Shown: piece after piece, positions 44,939-56,618 of the stretch
Layout: every line of letters begins with the position of its first letter
Position numbering within the stretch: position 1 is the first letter of the stretch
From: Loripinus fragilis
Taxonomy: Eukaryota; Mollusca; Bivalvia; Lucinida; Lucinidae
Assembly: GCA_964019695.1 (NCBI GenBank)
Contig: OZ026515.1
Coordinates: 39,076,994-39,140,993, forward strand
DNA length: 64,000 bases
Direction of reading: 5' to 3'
Made by a program: the position numbers and the translations under genes
The notes under the pieces: model-generated
The model's database searches: none
Told to the model about the DNA's origin: nothing
What the model saw: only the letters and a program-made list of their open reading frames with translations

Positions 44939-45930
44939 CTACAAATGAGCAATTTCACTTTTGTTTAATACAACGGCATGTTTCACATACATTTCTTTTC
45001 AGGAGACCAAGTAATAAAGGAAAGAAAGTAAAATTCAATTTTGTCGGTTCAAGATTAAAGCAACAAGTATAATTCAGTATGCACAAAACACGTGTACTTT
45101 CACAATCTTTGATCGATGTAAAAACTGAGAAAGGGGGCGTTCATATTCTTTATTAAAATCTGCCATAAAAGTAACTTTTTAGCTTCCTAAATAGTTTTGG
45201 AATGCTTAATCCATTCATAGTTTATGCCACACACATTCTGAATGATCGATGTGGAATAACCGGATAACTTATTTAATACACTAACTATGATTCAGGCTTT
45301 GAGGGGAGCACGTTTTGAAATAAAAATTGCATCAAAATTTGAAAAGGCAACAACATCAAACACATATGAACAAACAATTTACTTTATCAAATGTTTTTCA
45401 TTGAATCGGAAACGTATTAGCAGCATTAGTCCACTTTTTGATAGAGACTCGGTCGTGTGGAAAGCATATTTACAACGTTTTGAATGCAAGCATAAACTTT
45501 TAACCCAACCAGAAGATGGTAGGATCAAAGTCTCGTCACCACTAGCAGACCAAGGAATGCCACATTTATGCTTTAAAGCGTTCAAAACCACCAAGTCCGT
45601 TCTGACTGATATTTATAAGAATAGATCAAAAGACATCGTAACCTTGTACTAGAAAAGTTGACTTTCGGTACTTTTATTTAGAGCATTTAAATATGAGGTT
45701 TTCCGCACACAGGATTAGTAGAATCGTCATCACCAACAATTTTTGCACAATTAAAAAAGTTAGGAAGTTACAAGCATGGGGACTTGAATTATTGTCTAAA
45801 TAAAAAATCGAAGTTACAGAATTCAAAATTTATTGCTACAATGGTATTATCAATTACGTTTTAAGGGCAAATTTAATGTGTTGTGGTTAATGGCACCCAA
45901 ATTCACCAAGACCATAAAAAAAGAATATCA
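44939..45930. other. Unassigned stretch with a 121-codon open frame
   Basis: The plus-strand frame 45287-45652 is one of the longest in the window (121 codons, Lys/Ser/Phe-rich, with WKAYLQRFECKHKLL near its middle). I recognise no domain, and an overlapping minus-strand frame is also open. No splice or polyadenylation context stands out. It may be chance or part of an unrecognised element. Confidence 0.25.
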
Positions 45931-46178
45931 TTAACCCTTAAAGCGCCAAGAAAAAAATGCATCTGAAATTGTCGTCTGCTGAAGTCGTCTGCTGTAAATA
46001 ATTGCCTTACATTACTGACGAATTAAGTATAGAAGCAAACAGCGTGGACCCAGATCAGACTGCTCCTATAGGAGCAGTCTGATCTGGGTCCACACTCTTT
46101 GCCATAGAGGCTTCTTAAACATTTCAGCAGACGAGAAAAGCAGACGACTTTTGTTGTGATTGGCGCATTAAGGGTTAA
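45931..46178. mobile_element. Family A MITE, copy 3, with a 50-bp perfect palindrome
   Basis: TTAA + CCCTTAAAGCGCCAAG and GGCGCATTAAGGG + TTAA. The centre, 46044-46093, is an exact palindrome: GTGGACCCAGATCAGACTGC then TCCTA and its complement. Flanking CGTCTGCTG / CAGCAGACG arms also pair. Confidence 0.88.
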
Positions 46179-47387
46179 AGACTATGGAAGACCCTGGTTT
46201 GAGAAAACTATCGACGTTAGCATATTATAAAATCAAACACATTCAGACCGTGTCTTCAGATACAATTGTCTCAGTTTCATGCTAGCAACCTGGTTTTCAG
46301 ACTTATCCCAAACTGTTTAAAAAAACGTTTTTAAAAATTGTGATATAGCTGTCTGGCTAACACCAAACCAGCAAGTTGTTGGGTTTTGAAATCATTTGGT
46401 GAAAGTGTACAATATATACTTATCAAAGGTTGTCAGTTTGAAATTAATCGTCATTTTTAAGCACTAAAAAGCACCTGTTACTCGATTTCGATATAGTTTT
46501 CCTTAAATTTATCAGTAAACATGTTTTCGACCTATACTGAAAGTGCCTGAAAATTGCATTTTGTAAAATTCTGAAAGTAATGAGTGGTATTTAAAGGGAC
46601 TGTCTTGTACATTTCGTGGTTGCAATATTGAATATTGAACGGAGAGTTGTTACAGTGTTTGTCGATGACAGTGTTAAAGGAGCCATTTATTTACATAATT
46701 AGCAAAATCGATGTTTAATATGAGATATATCTTTGAGATAGTAAATCTGTCAACTACAGACAAATGATAAGCCGACTCGATATCAGCCCGCGTTGTTTTG
46801 TAAACGAGTGAAGACACAATAAAGCAGCTAGAGCAAGTCTAACTAGTCCAGTTCTAGTAGAACTCGTCATTTGTTACTATCGCACATGCGTAAGACCATA
46901 CTGATATCCACAGGGTTAAAGATCTAAGATTTGGTACAAGCATTCGTCCATTCCCATTCTTTTTCGTACAAACAGTGAAGGCTCTTGTAAGACTGTGGAT
47001 GTGTTATCTCGTTCGAGTCTTCGCTGGTCGACTATGCGATACGTATCAAAACAGCATGTGCTGACTCATAAATAATGTAGATCTATTCGTTTTAAATGAT
47101 CCGTGGTCTTATTGTCAAATCTTTCAACTTTCGCCATAATCATTCTGTTGCTTTGAAAACCGCAACGTCTACCTGTGATATAATATTAAGAATACAGGGC
47201 TGTGTAGGACCTTACTTGCAAATTAGTATAAACATTTAATCAGCAAGTTTTTTCATAATGCTTTTGGGATTTACAATGGTATTAAGTACCTTTGTGAAAA
47301 CGAGGTTCCAGAGAGATGACTCCAAAATCATGCAAAACCAAGTGAACGTAGGATATACCACAATAAGAGATCACAGACTGACTCATG
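46179..47387. other. No gene; one family D copy
   Basis: A family D copy lies at about 46965-47072 (GTGAAGGCTCTTGTAAGACT, CGAGTCTTCGCTGGTCGACT, ATGCGATACGTATCAAAACA, GCATGTGCTGACTCA). The rest is AT-rich and featureless. Confidence 0.45.
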
Positions 47388-47622
47388 ACACCATGGACAG
47401 ATCCAGTGGGCAGTGATCCGGACCTCCCCTGGAAAATCACAAGTTGCCATCTGTTTCCTTAGAAATTCTGTTACAGACCCCTCTCGAGAAGCAACTGGAC
47501 CCCTTGGGTCTAATTATTTCTCAAGGGAGGTCTGTACGGTCCTCTGTGAAATACGTTGATGACTAAAAAAAGTTTTCAGGACCCTCCTGACGGAATTTTC
47601 TGGATCCGTGCATAGACTAGAC
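47388..47622 (-). mobile_element. Family I element, copy 2 (inverted)
   Basis: Reverse of the copy at 6712: CCCTGGAAAATCACAAGTTG, TTTCCTTAGAAATTCTG, palindrome CTCGAGAAGCAACTGGACCC / GGGTCTAATTATTTCTCAAG, TACGTTGATGACTAAAAAAA, ending GGATCCGTGCAT. Confidence 0.75.
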
Positions 47623-48828
47623 ACCAATGGGAAGGGGCACAGGAACACAGATAAACCAACAAGAAATACGAACAGGCAAATGCATAAGAGGCAAGGGAAC
47701 CGGCACTCACTGCAAAGTTAGAAAACCTGTAAGGTATAATATACAAGGTTAGCTTTAAAAAAAGAAGAAGCTTAGAACCATCGCATGGCGTTTTACAGTT
47801 ATTAAAGAAGAACTTTTATAGTGTTTTAATATTGCATTTGCTGATGCCACTCTTTTCAGTGTTTCATGTGCTTCAAGCTCTGAGTATTTTTTGTTTTAGT
47901 TAACGATTTGTACATAGGTGATCTATTGGAAGCAAATAAAAGACAGGAAATACGCATATTCCAGTAAGACTCTGCTCATAAACACACATAATAATGGTAG
48001 AGTTACCCCCTCCCCAGCAGTATGTATTAGGTCATTCAATGTATTCCTCAATCGAAGTCATTGCACATAATGCCTAGGGGCATATTGAAACTGACCCATC
48101 TACATCTAGTTATTTCGTCACATTTAGTCTAGAATATCCGAAGGGCCCATGTTTGATCGGGATTTTAATTAAGTGGTAAAGTCTCTAATAGGCCTTTTCG
48201 CTTTTAGAAGCAATCCAGTATTCAAAGTATATCAACATCGCTCACGCAATGGTGGAATTTTGGAAGTAGCTTGGTCGACGGGGAGTCTGAGAAAGAACAG
48301 TAAAAGACACTGCTGCTGGGGAGTTAACACCCAATCCATTTCCGCAACTTGCTAATGGAACAGGCCTGAGTCGAGCACGCGCCCAATGGAAGTTTACTTA
48401 CGTATATCACCATCGCTGACGCGCGATGGTGAATAAGCGCCCTATCCCAATCCGCGCTTTTGTTATTGTTATTTCTTACAGTTTAGTTGTACCCATTGGA
48501 AGTGTGTGGATTTCCGGTTAATCTTGGTTAATGTATGTCGACAAAATCTGCTTAAATCCCATGTATTATTCTAATGCATTTTAAGACATTTTCGTATTTC
48601 TTTAAAACTTATCAAACCGCCAGTAGTCAAACAGTTTTTGCTTCACCTAATCAAATAAATGATAATAAAGAAAGGGATGGATGATTGACATCTTGGATGA
48701 CCATGTATACTTCTGCATTTATTTACTTTTGTGTAAATTTCATATTTCATTAAGATTATATGAGTATTTGACTTAGGCTATTATTTACAATGCTTCTATT
48801 TATTATTTATATTATTTTTTTTAATTTG

Positions 48829-48829
<1 letters not shown>
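47623..48829. other. No recognisable gene
   Basis: A small hairpin, ATCACCATCGCTGACGCGCG then ATGGTGA, lies at about 48407-48433. The 60-codon frame 48173-48355 has no motif. Confidence 0.35.

Positions 48830-48882
<53 letters not shown>
48830..48882 (+). repeat. (ATT)n microsatellite
   Basis: Uninterrupted trinucleotide array of about 53 bp. Confidence 0.95.
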
Positions 48883-49524
48883 TAAAATGTAAACAGAGCT
48901 TGAATGGATCATGTACAATTGCTACTCCTAATATAATTCTCGAATTTCACTTTTTTTTTTACTTCTTTCACAAAATTAAAGAATAAATTTCGAGGCACGC
49001 ATTAAATGGGAGTATGGGAGGACTCAGGTGATTGGATACGTTGGAAAACGAAATAAAGATATTTAGATTTCGGTTCTTTTTATATTTCAGTTCCATATTT
49101 AGAACTATGTTTAAACTTTCTGTCAATAGATGTTTCTCTCTCAATAGATGATTCAAAATGAATAAAACTGGGTCTAAATTCATTAAAAAAAAGGTATACA
49201 ATATTTAAGTAATTATTTTAAAAAAATACACGATTACCACTCGTAAAAGTAGCGTTGCCGTTCTCTAACTACGGATGACTGTTAAAATAACAAAACATTA
49301 ATTTAAAAGTTATATTTCTTAATCTAAATTACAAAGATATACAGCCGATGGAAATGAACAGAATGTGGAAGCTTTGCAGTTTTGCACTCCACACACTGAG
49401 ATTTCATATTTTGTTCATTTATTGCGTTTATTGTTGCAAATGCGTTAAAGCAGTTTATTTCTGAAACGTGCTGACAGCTCATTTTTGAAAGTATTTGTAA
49501 AGTGCATACAGCGTATACCAGTGA
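48883..49524. other. No recognisable feature
   Basis: Very AT-rich; the 77-codon minus-strand frame (48968-49201) is low-complexity Asn/Leu-rich sequence. Confidence 0.35.
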
Positions 49525-49823
49525 TTAACTCTTTGCCTACTAATGTTGTCTGCTGATAACATTTGCAAACAGTTTGGGGCCATATCAGACCCGACAAAAA
49601 GTCGGGCCTGATCTGGATCCAAACTGTTTGACACTCTTTTTCTTTTTTTTTTCTTTTTTACTCTAGGTTTACATGGTTAACAACAAGAGAATGGATTCTT
49701 AAATAACATGTACATATTTAACTCTGAGAGAGTTGTTGAAAGATTTTTTTGAAAAGTCAATTTTGAAAAAAAGGCAGCATATGATAAAGAGCATGAAAGA
49801 TTGCCCAGCATGTAAAGGGTTAA
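49525..49823. mobile_element. Family B MITE, copy 2 (TTAA-flanked)
   Basis: TTAA + CTCTTTGCCTAC, GTCTGCTGATAACATTTGCA, hairpin CAGACCCGACAAAAAGTCGG then GCCTGATC, GGATCCAAACTGTTTGACA, and right end CCCAGCATGTAAAGGG + TTAA. Confidence 0.75.
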
Positions 49824-50324
49824 CAAATGCATTTGCTTTTCTGTAAGAAGAGATATGTGTACGATTCTATATTTTAAGAGTTTTTTTTTTGCTAAATGGC
49901 AATTTGGTAGTTTTGTTTTTCAGCTAAAATAATCCTATAAAGCAAAACCTTAAAGATCTGCAAGATGAATGTATTCCTTCCAACAGACAAGCAAATAATT
50001 TCGTTTTTAGAAAGGCGGTGACATGATAAAACGAGCTGTCTTTCTTAACAATGGTGAAGATGGCATGGAATTATTGCATGCGCTGGTCGCGTTTGTCCGC
50101 CAAGACGACGTTCATTAAAAATATAATCGTTTCAAAATTGTACAGTGAATGTGAATCGCTATACCGGTACAAATGCATTTCTATATGAATTTGCAGCGGA
50201 AAACGTATGTATTTTACCAAACATTACAATAATATAACGACAAAATTTTCGAAAAAAGGCTACATATGCGAGTGGTAACTATATCCGCACTGTTTGAAAA
50301 AATAGTTTGTCAATACAATTGCGT
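49824..50324. other. No recognisable feature
   Basis: AT-rich lead-in to the tandem array. No gene or repeat-family member. Confidence 0.35.
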
Positions 50325-50925
50325 AAAATATACAGAATATGAAACCTATGCAATTTTGCACAGGTTCCATATTTTGTTAATTTCTCGAAATTATATCTTT
50401 TAAGACATGTGCTGGCATTAACAGTTCCTGTAATTATTCGTTACTACAGCAATTTCAGTATAATGTCAAGTATAAGGCGACCGAGGTAGGCCTGCTATAA
50501 ATTTGAGCGTGAATCTGTTAAATGTAAAAAATACGAAACCTATGTAATTTTGCACAGTTTTCATATTTTATACAGTTCTCGCGATTGGACATGTGCTGAC
50601 AATAACAGTTCCTGTAATTATTCGTTAGTACAGCAAATTCAGTATAATGTCAAACTTTAATGCAACCGAAGTAGGCCTACTATATAGTTTAGCGTGAATC
50701 TGTAAAAGGTAAAAATGTAAAAAAAAATATGAAACATGCAATTTTGCACATGTGTCATATTTTTGCTTTTCTAGCTTAAGACATGTGCTGACAGTACTGG
50801 CGACAGTTCCTGTAATTATTCGTTATTACAGCAAATTCGGTATAATGTCAAACTTTTAAGGCGACCGTGGTAGGCCTACTGTAATTTTGAGCCTGAATGA
50901 GTGATAAAAGAGTTATAATGGAAAA
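50325..50925 (+). repeat. Satellite-like tandem, three units of about 195 bp
   Basis: Units anchored at GAAACCTATGCAATTTTGCA (50341), GAAACCTATGTAATTTTGCA (50535) and GAAACATGCAATTTTGCACA (50731). Each then has a CATATTTT block, GACATGTGCTG, CAGTTCCTGTAATTATTCGT, TACAGCAA-TTC-GTATAATGTC and GGTAGGCCT-CT. Units are clearly homologous, with small indels. A short hairpin (ACCTATGCAATTTTGCACAG then GT) opens the first unit. The array is cut off by a family E MITE at 50926. Confidence 0.9.
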
Positions 50926-51135
50926 TAAAGTAAAACCTGTCTTAAGCGACCACTTAAAAATAGACAAAACCAAGGTCTTAGTGTAGAATGGTAGCTTAAT
51001 GCAGGTCAAAAGTATTGCAGAATGCTCCCCTTGAGCATTCTGCAATACTTTTGACATGCATTAAGCGATAATCGGTATTGAAAGCCAATTTTTGGTGTTC
51101 TTTTAGAGTGGACGCTTAAGACAGGTTTTACTGTA
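50926..51135. mobile_element. Family E MITE, copy 7
   Basis: TAAAACCTGTCTTAAGCGAC left, hairpin GCAGAATGCTCCCCTTGAGC then ATTCTGC, right end GCTTAAGACAGGTTTTACTG + TA. Belongs to the sub-variant with CTTAAGCG instead of AAAACGG, like the right end at 28965-29155. Confidence 0.85.
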
Positions 51136-51884
51136 TTGATAATAAAGACCATAAAATATGAACAATTTTTACTGTCACCAAAATACCTTCTGCAGATGAA
51201 TAATGATATATCCTCTTCAATATCTGTGACAGTAAAAGTAAATTTGATGTCGTCTGCTTCTGGGGAAAACTCTCGGCTGATATTTGCTCGCGCTGATTAA
51301 AGTCGCGCGCTGACAGGCTGGCTGATAATCCGTGTCTTGTCAATCAGTCCGCCCTGTTATAAGCTGCTGATATTAGACGGAGATTTCATTGGAAAGGTGG
51401 GACAGACGAGAATCATAAATTAGCGCGAAATCGATATTTCATGGTTGACAATTTGTACAGGAATGGAGAATACGAAGAACTTGAATGAAAGTGTTTCATT
51501 TCTCCGTTCTTCAAAGTCGACAACAAAGTATTATTGCATATTTTGAGCTTTTGTGTATGGTATTGAAAATATCTATAACATTTTCTTGAAATTTGGGAAA
51601 ATTAAAGACATATAAAGCATAGCTCTAAATGATATGTGAACCCTAATTATTAGAATGTAAATAAAATACAAAAATATTGTATTATTGATTGTAGCTGACT
51701 ATGCAACATGCGGAGATTTGAATATCAGGAGATAATTCACGTCTGTTTGTTTAACAATAGTACATACATACATATTTGTTATGTTCACTGAAAAAGACTA
51801 ACCAAATACCGAATGGATTGGCAGTGGTTGCTGCAGAACAATCTAACTTCTGTACTATCATAAAATGTAGATATGCATGATGCA

Positions 51885-51886
<2 letters not shown>
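51136..51886. other. No recognised gene
   Basis: The 71-codon minus-strand frame at 51128-51343 includes a patch with CpG-rich GTCGCGCGCTGACAGGC, which stands out from the flanks. No domain recognised. Confidence 0.3.

Positions 51887-51942
<56 letters not shown>
51887..51942 (+). repeat. (GT)n microsatellite
   Basis: Uninterrupted dinucleotide array of about 56 bp. Confidence 0.97.
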
Positions 51943-51943
<1 letters not shown>

Positions 51944-52724
51944 GCGTATGCAAGCGTGCGTGTGTCGGGCGGGGGTATCAATAGAAACCTTATTTAATTA
52001 TTGACAGACGGATGTCAGATTGTCTCTGTGATTTCATAAAATTGTATATTAAATTAAACTGTTATTATTGTCTATGTATACAGTCAGACATAAGTTAAGC
52101 ATCGCCTCAATAGTTTCCTAGAAAACGAAGAAAGCTTTCCAGTCATTAATATTTTCTTGTTTTATCTAACCCATTGTGGTATTTTCAAAACGCTTAGACA
52201 TGTAAAGTGTTAGTGGCATGTTGTTACAATATCCAAGACAAGTTATGTCTGACAATTTCAGATTCATATCAGTTATGGATGTGTAAAGAATGGCACGTTA
52301 TATAGTCATAATGCAAAAATTATAAACACGCGGTTAACTATCTCTATGATCCTCTATAACTGACATGAAACTTTGAATTCGCCAGAATCAGTTTGGCACT
52401 AGTTTGAAAAATATGTCTAGATTATTTCTGCGTTTATTTAAATTCAAAGTAAGCATTTTCGGTTAAGTTCGGACACTTTTTAAGGGTACACCCAAAAATA
52501 CAGGACACCGTAGAAACTCAGCAAAATGACCAAATGACATTCTGATATGTTCAGCAGACCAAAAGGAAGACTAGGGTAACAAATATTACAAACTGGTTGT
52601 TCTTCTGAAAAAAAATTGTACACGAAAAACGTCTCTAAAATAATGTTTGGTTGATGCTTAACTTATGTCTGACTGTATACATATTAGACTCAAAGTCAAC
52701 GAGAATCTATTTTATCAATAAATG
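51943..52724. other. Unassigned; ends share an inverted phrase
   Basis: GTATACAGTCAGACATAAGT then TAAGCATC at 52076 and its reverse complement (GATGCTTAACTTATGTCTGA then CTGTATAC) at about 52651-52679 form inverted ends about 600 bp apart, so 52076-52679 is probably an uncatalogued TIR element without coding capacity. Confidence 0.65.
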
Positions 52725-52797
52725 TGATTGATTGGTTGATTGATTGATTGATTGATTGATTGGTCGATTATTTGATTGATTGATTGATTGATTGATT
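52725..52797 (+). repeat. (ATTG)n microsatellite, interrupted
   Basis: Tetranucleotide array with a GGTCGATTATTTG interruption near the middle. Confidence 0.93.
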
Positions 52798-52997
52798 TTT
52801 ATTCTTTAGAATAATGTTATTGAACTCGGCCAATAAATACAATCAGCTTGAATGGTTGATACAACCAAATATGTGTGCTAGTATGACGAAGCTTTCAAAT
52901 AACACATGAAACGTCGCAGAATTTTGTTCATATACAGTTGACTCGATAACTCGAATCTTGATATTTCGAAAAAACATAAATAATACATTAGATTTTT

Positions 52998-53148
52998 ATC
53001 ACCATGCGCAAATCCAGAAAATTCCGTCAGGGGGCGGGGTCCTGATAAAATTTTCGGTCATAAACGTATTTCACAGAGGGACTACTTACTTGTGATTTTC
53101 CAGGTTGGGGGTCCGGACCCCTGTCTCCCCCTCTGGCTCCGCCCATGG
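52998..53148 (+). mobile_element. Family I element, fragment
   Basis: CGCAAATCCAGAAAATTCCG, TCAGGGGGCGGGGTCCTGAT, TTTCACAGAGGGAC, GTGATTTTCCAGG and CCCTCTGGCTCCGCCCATG. Lacks the central palindrome. Confidence 0.6.
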
Positions 53149-53320
53149 TAATTTCCTACCAAAAGATACGCTGTGGGTACCGTGCTCACTTACCGGTCTC
53201 AGCTAAATAGCTTTTAATAGGAAACAATAGAATGATTGATTATATTGATTTTGGTATTTTTTCAGACCAAATCCTTTTTACTCGAGCAACTGAAAACTCA
53301 AGTTAAAACTCTGGCCCCTA

Positions 53321-53526
53321 GGTTATAAACTTATTTTGTGCTCAACTCAACTGAGCATGAAATTTCAAAAAAAGTAAACTGGTGAAATATAAAGATTTTT
53401 CTTGCTTTAAAACTCTCAGATGCTGTGTTTATACTGCTAATGTTGGTATTTTAACATTTATGAGCAGGATAAATTTCTTGTTCAGCTGAGTTGAGCACGA
53501 AAAAGGTTTTATAACCTCGGGGCCTG
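53321..53526. mobile_element. Family J MITE, copy 4
   Basis: GGCCCCTAGGTTATAAACTT left end and GGTTTTATAACCTCGGGGCC right end pair well; inner ACTCAACTGAGC / GCTGAGTTGAGC also pair. Confidence 0.82.
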
Positions 53527-53699
53527 ACCCTTGGATGTCGACTTAGCGGTAGTCTCTTGTAATTGTTCTCTCTTCACATACGTTATAAAGCATACATGGA
53601 CCGGCTTATGACATTTTGGTTCTGATCACACTAGTTTCCGCAGATAGCTCCTTTTAACGTCAATGCTGGTAGATGTTTAAATTTTGGTCTGAATCTTCA

Positions 53700-53825
53700 T
53701 CTACGTCCATATTTTGTGTGTGCGAGCAGCGAATGCTCTAGTGAGTGTGTGCATTTTGCGCAGACTCGCCTGAGCCTTCTTTGCTCGACAAAGCGAAAAG
53801 TACAAAATCACATGAACTGGTCGCA
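53700..53825. repeat. Family D repeat, copy 5
   Basis: TCTACGTCCATATTTTGTGT, GCGAGCAGCGAATGCTC, GCGCAGACTCGCCTGAGCCT, AAAGTACAAAATCACATGAA. Confidence 0.5.
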
Positions 53826-53873
53826 ATTTTACGTACATGTAGCTGTTTCATGATGATAATAAGGATTGTTTTA

Positions 53874-53949
53874 GTTTAAAATTTTATTTCACTTTTGTAT
53901 AACAACATGTGTATATATAATACAGTAAGTTCTCATACAGATCCTTTCG
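53874..53949. repeat. Family Q repeat, copy 2
   Basis: TTTTATTTCACTTTTGTATA, ACAACATGTGTATATATAAT, ACAGTAAGTTCTCATACAGA, TCCTTTCGG. Matches 23389-23470 and then diverges abruptly. Confidence 0.65.
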
Positions 53950-54889
53950 GTTGTTTGGTGCCCTTTCGTTGGAAATGAATTTCTAGTGACATGTCCGTAA
54001 AGACTATTACTGTTTGTTGAGTTAGAGGCTATTCTGTACAACAAATACTTAAGCGTCCACTGATCCAGTTTCGAGTGTCGTCTTGGTGGTGCGCGAGTGT
54101 CTTCTTTGTGGTGTGCGCATGCGCGATAAAAGAATGAACGCTTTCATGGCCTCCAGGAATTGAGTTGACATGTTGCTCGTGTCTTTAATGAAATCGCTTG
54201 CCTTATTCGATTCTATTACACTGGGACACCACGTTGATTTAAAAAGGGAACTTAGTTGCATGCATACTTTGAGTTATCGTTGGCGGATCCTGAAAAAATT
54301 CCGTCAGGAGCGGGGGTCCTGATAACTTTATTTGTTATTTTTAGTCGTCAACTTACGAGGGGCATTTGGAAAGTTCGTAGCATGGTATCATAACTCCACA
54401 ATGCGTTGATAAAATGCTATCAAATAATACATATTTTGAAACTAGAATTCAACGGATTTATACACTGGCGGAAATTTTAAGCAAATACTTGGAAAAAAAA
54501 CAAAGGAAAATTGGGGACCTTATTTACGAATCTAATTTGACAAATTAACGATTTGGTGCCAACTTATATTTTATTAAAATACATTATGAGATCACTGCTT
54601 GGACTACTTACACCTTTACATTTGGAAGATGTTGAATAATTGAGAAATGGTAAACTTTCAAAAATGGGACTTTTTCGATTTTGATCGAAAGACACCATTT
54701 TTTCTACCTACGTTACCTTATTCATACATTGACAGCAATTAACTATCCATCGTAGTTAAACTTGCTTTTATAGTTATTATCTAATTTCATTGAGACAGAG
54801 ATGAAGAAAATGCTGCCCATTCCAATGCAATGTAAATGGTTGAATAGAAAAGCTATACGGCAGTAGACGTTACATGCCAATAATCATAT
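53950..54889. other. Unassigned stretch with a short family I end
   Basis: GGCGGATCCTGAAAAAATTC then CGTCAGGAGCGGGGGTCCTG at 54283-54352 is one end of a family I element. ACGAGGGGCATTTGGAAAGT at about 54355 resembles the mariner terminus (CGAGGGGCGTTCA), but no matching right end was found. The 70-codon minus-strand frame at 54049-54261 is unrecognised. Confidence 0.35.
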
Positions 54890-55104
54890 TTAACCCTTAA
54901 AGCGCCGCCTATAATTTGCGGCAGACGATAATTTCAAATTTTGCTGCTTTTTCAAAAATAACAAATAAGGCATGATATCTCATGAGAATCGTCTGCTGGC
55001 AGACGATTCTCGTGAAATATCATACCTTATTTTTTTCGAAATTTAGGAAAGATGTTGTAAAATTTGTCGTCTGCTGCAGTTGTGATTGGCGCTTTAAGGG
55101 TTAA
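54890..55104. mobile_element. Family A MITE, second subfamily, copy 4
   Basis: TTAA + CCCTTAAAGCGCCGCC and TTGGCGCTTTAAGGG + TTAA, centre AATAAGGCATGATATCTCAT, GAGAATCGTCTGC and its complement. Closely resembles the copy at 27924-28138. Confidence 0.88.
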
Positions 55105-55361
55105 ACATCTATTTTACTACACTCTATTGCCAGTTACAAGTTATAAACAGCTTCAAAGGTGTAAAAATGGAAATAATTTAATCATTAGAATGGAGATCTT
55201 TATAAAATATTTAAGGTTCTGGAACATGGTTTATGCTAACATGCAATATATACAGTCATTATCTGCAATTTAGTTTAAAATGTAACATAAGTAACGCTGG
55301 CGAGCGGAAATACACCTCACAGATGTCGGCATTTCATGTTTATGTCTAGCTAAAACATATA

Positions 55362-55560
55362 AAGTAAGTAAGAAGACAAAATCCAGGAATCGATACAATC
55401 AAGTACCACACGTGACCCAGGACATCACATGGGAAAGTGGAAAAAACACAAGAAAATATCACATACAAGAGAGCCAAGAGGTTAGCCCTTTCTCAGCAGG
55501 TGACCATAAGACTGCAATGAACAGACAAGAAAGCATGACAAACACGAAACATAAATAACA
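55362..55560 (-). repeat. Family F tail, inverted, copy 13
   Basis: AAATCCAGGAATCGATACAA, CACACGTGACCCAGGACATC, AGAGCCAAGAGGTTAGCCCT, CAGCAGGTGACCATAAG. Confidence 0.72.
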
Positions 55561-55687
55561 AAAATAATTTCATTGATACTATTGGAAAAAAATCTTATTA
55601 GTCTTGTTTTTGTGTACTGCTATTTTCAATGTTAGTAGGGTAACGTTGATTACAGGCCATGTGATGAATGCAATGAAACGGAATGCC

Positions 55688-55756
55688 GGTTGCATCATCG
55701 TAAGCCCAGGCGTAACCCATTGAATGGGTTACGCTTGGGCTTACGATGTTGCAACC
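55688..55756. repeat. Short near-perfect palindrome
   Basis: GGTTGCATCATCGTAAGCCC, AGGCGTAACCCATT pair with AATGGGTTACGCTTGGGCTT then ACGATGTTGCAACC. The two overlapping frames here (minus 55598-55873, plus 55690-55875) are partly produced by it. Confidence 0.8.
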
Positions 55757-56428
55757 AAACCTACATATACTGCATTTACATCTGCATTTACCAGTGCTAC
55801 TCGAACAATCTTTTTTCGGTGAACGGGGGAGGTGTTTCGTTGGTGCAGATCGTAGTAGTGACGGATGATACATAGCTAGGCGGAATTGTCGTGAATGTAC
55901 GTTCGATATTTTTCAGTATGTTTGGGTGCATATGTGTTTTTTCTTCCCGTTTAGACCTTCACTATGGTAAATACATACATACTGGAAGGAATAAAATTAC
56001 GTTTTTGTACCCTATGTATATGTGATACCATCACATGGACTAGCCACGTTGATTATTAACTAAAAGCAAGTCTATATTTATTTTAGCGGTGGGCCGAAAT
56101 GCTTCCTTAATTGCATCAGCATTTATTAAAATTTATCTATGTCGTCTCTGGTATTTGGGTATTAACACCTGAAGAAATCGTTATCTCCTTTCCACACTTT
56201 CAAACAAATGATTCATTTTTACTAGCCACACGTCCGTTGTAGCTTCCGTTTAGGTCCAGATGTACACAGCCATGCCTTATCATAATGATTGCGGAAGCTA
56301 TGTCCTTTAATTCAAATTTACACAATTGAATTATTCTACAAGATGTCCCTGCCCTTTGATCTTAGCCGGGAAAACGGTCCAGAGAAACCGTTACATCACA
56401 CATAACCTGTAGATATGAGGGTGTTTAC
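55757..56428. other. No recognisable feature
   Basis: AT-rich sequence without a recognised gene or repeat copy. Confidence 0.35.
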
Positions 56429-56582
56429 TAAGGCCAGAATTTTTTTATTAGTTGATTGACGGGAAAATTTTTTCATATTAAGGGTCGTGGGGACGAAAAA
56501 AAAAATAAAATAAAAAAGCTCTGAAAATGACCAGTTAACTGGTCATTTTCAGGGCTTTTTTTTTTTTTTTTTTAATTTTCTG

Positions 56583-56618
<36 letters not shown>

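Noticed and set aside
45287..45652. 121-codon plus-strand ORF as a gene.
   Set aside because: No recognisable domain, an overlapping antisense frame is also open, and a frame of this length can arise by chance in 64 kb.
50325..50925. CRISPR array, because of regular repeats.
   Set aside because: Units of about 195 bp are homologous throughout, with no short repeat and unique spacers, and the genome is eukaryotic.
54355..54380. Second mariner, from a CGAGGGGCATTTGG terminus-like word.
   Set aside because: No matching right end and no transposase block downstream.
55598..55873. Cys-rich minus-strand ORF (KCRCKCSICRFGC) as a zinc-binding protein end.
   Set aside because: The frame runs through a palindrome and the Cys spacing fits no family that I can name with confidence.
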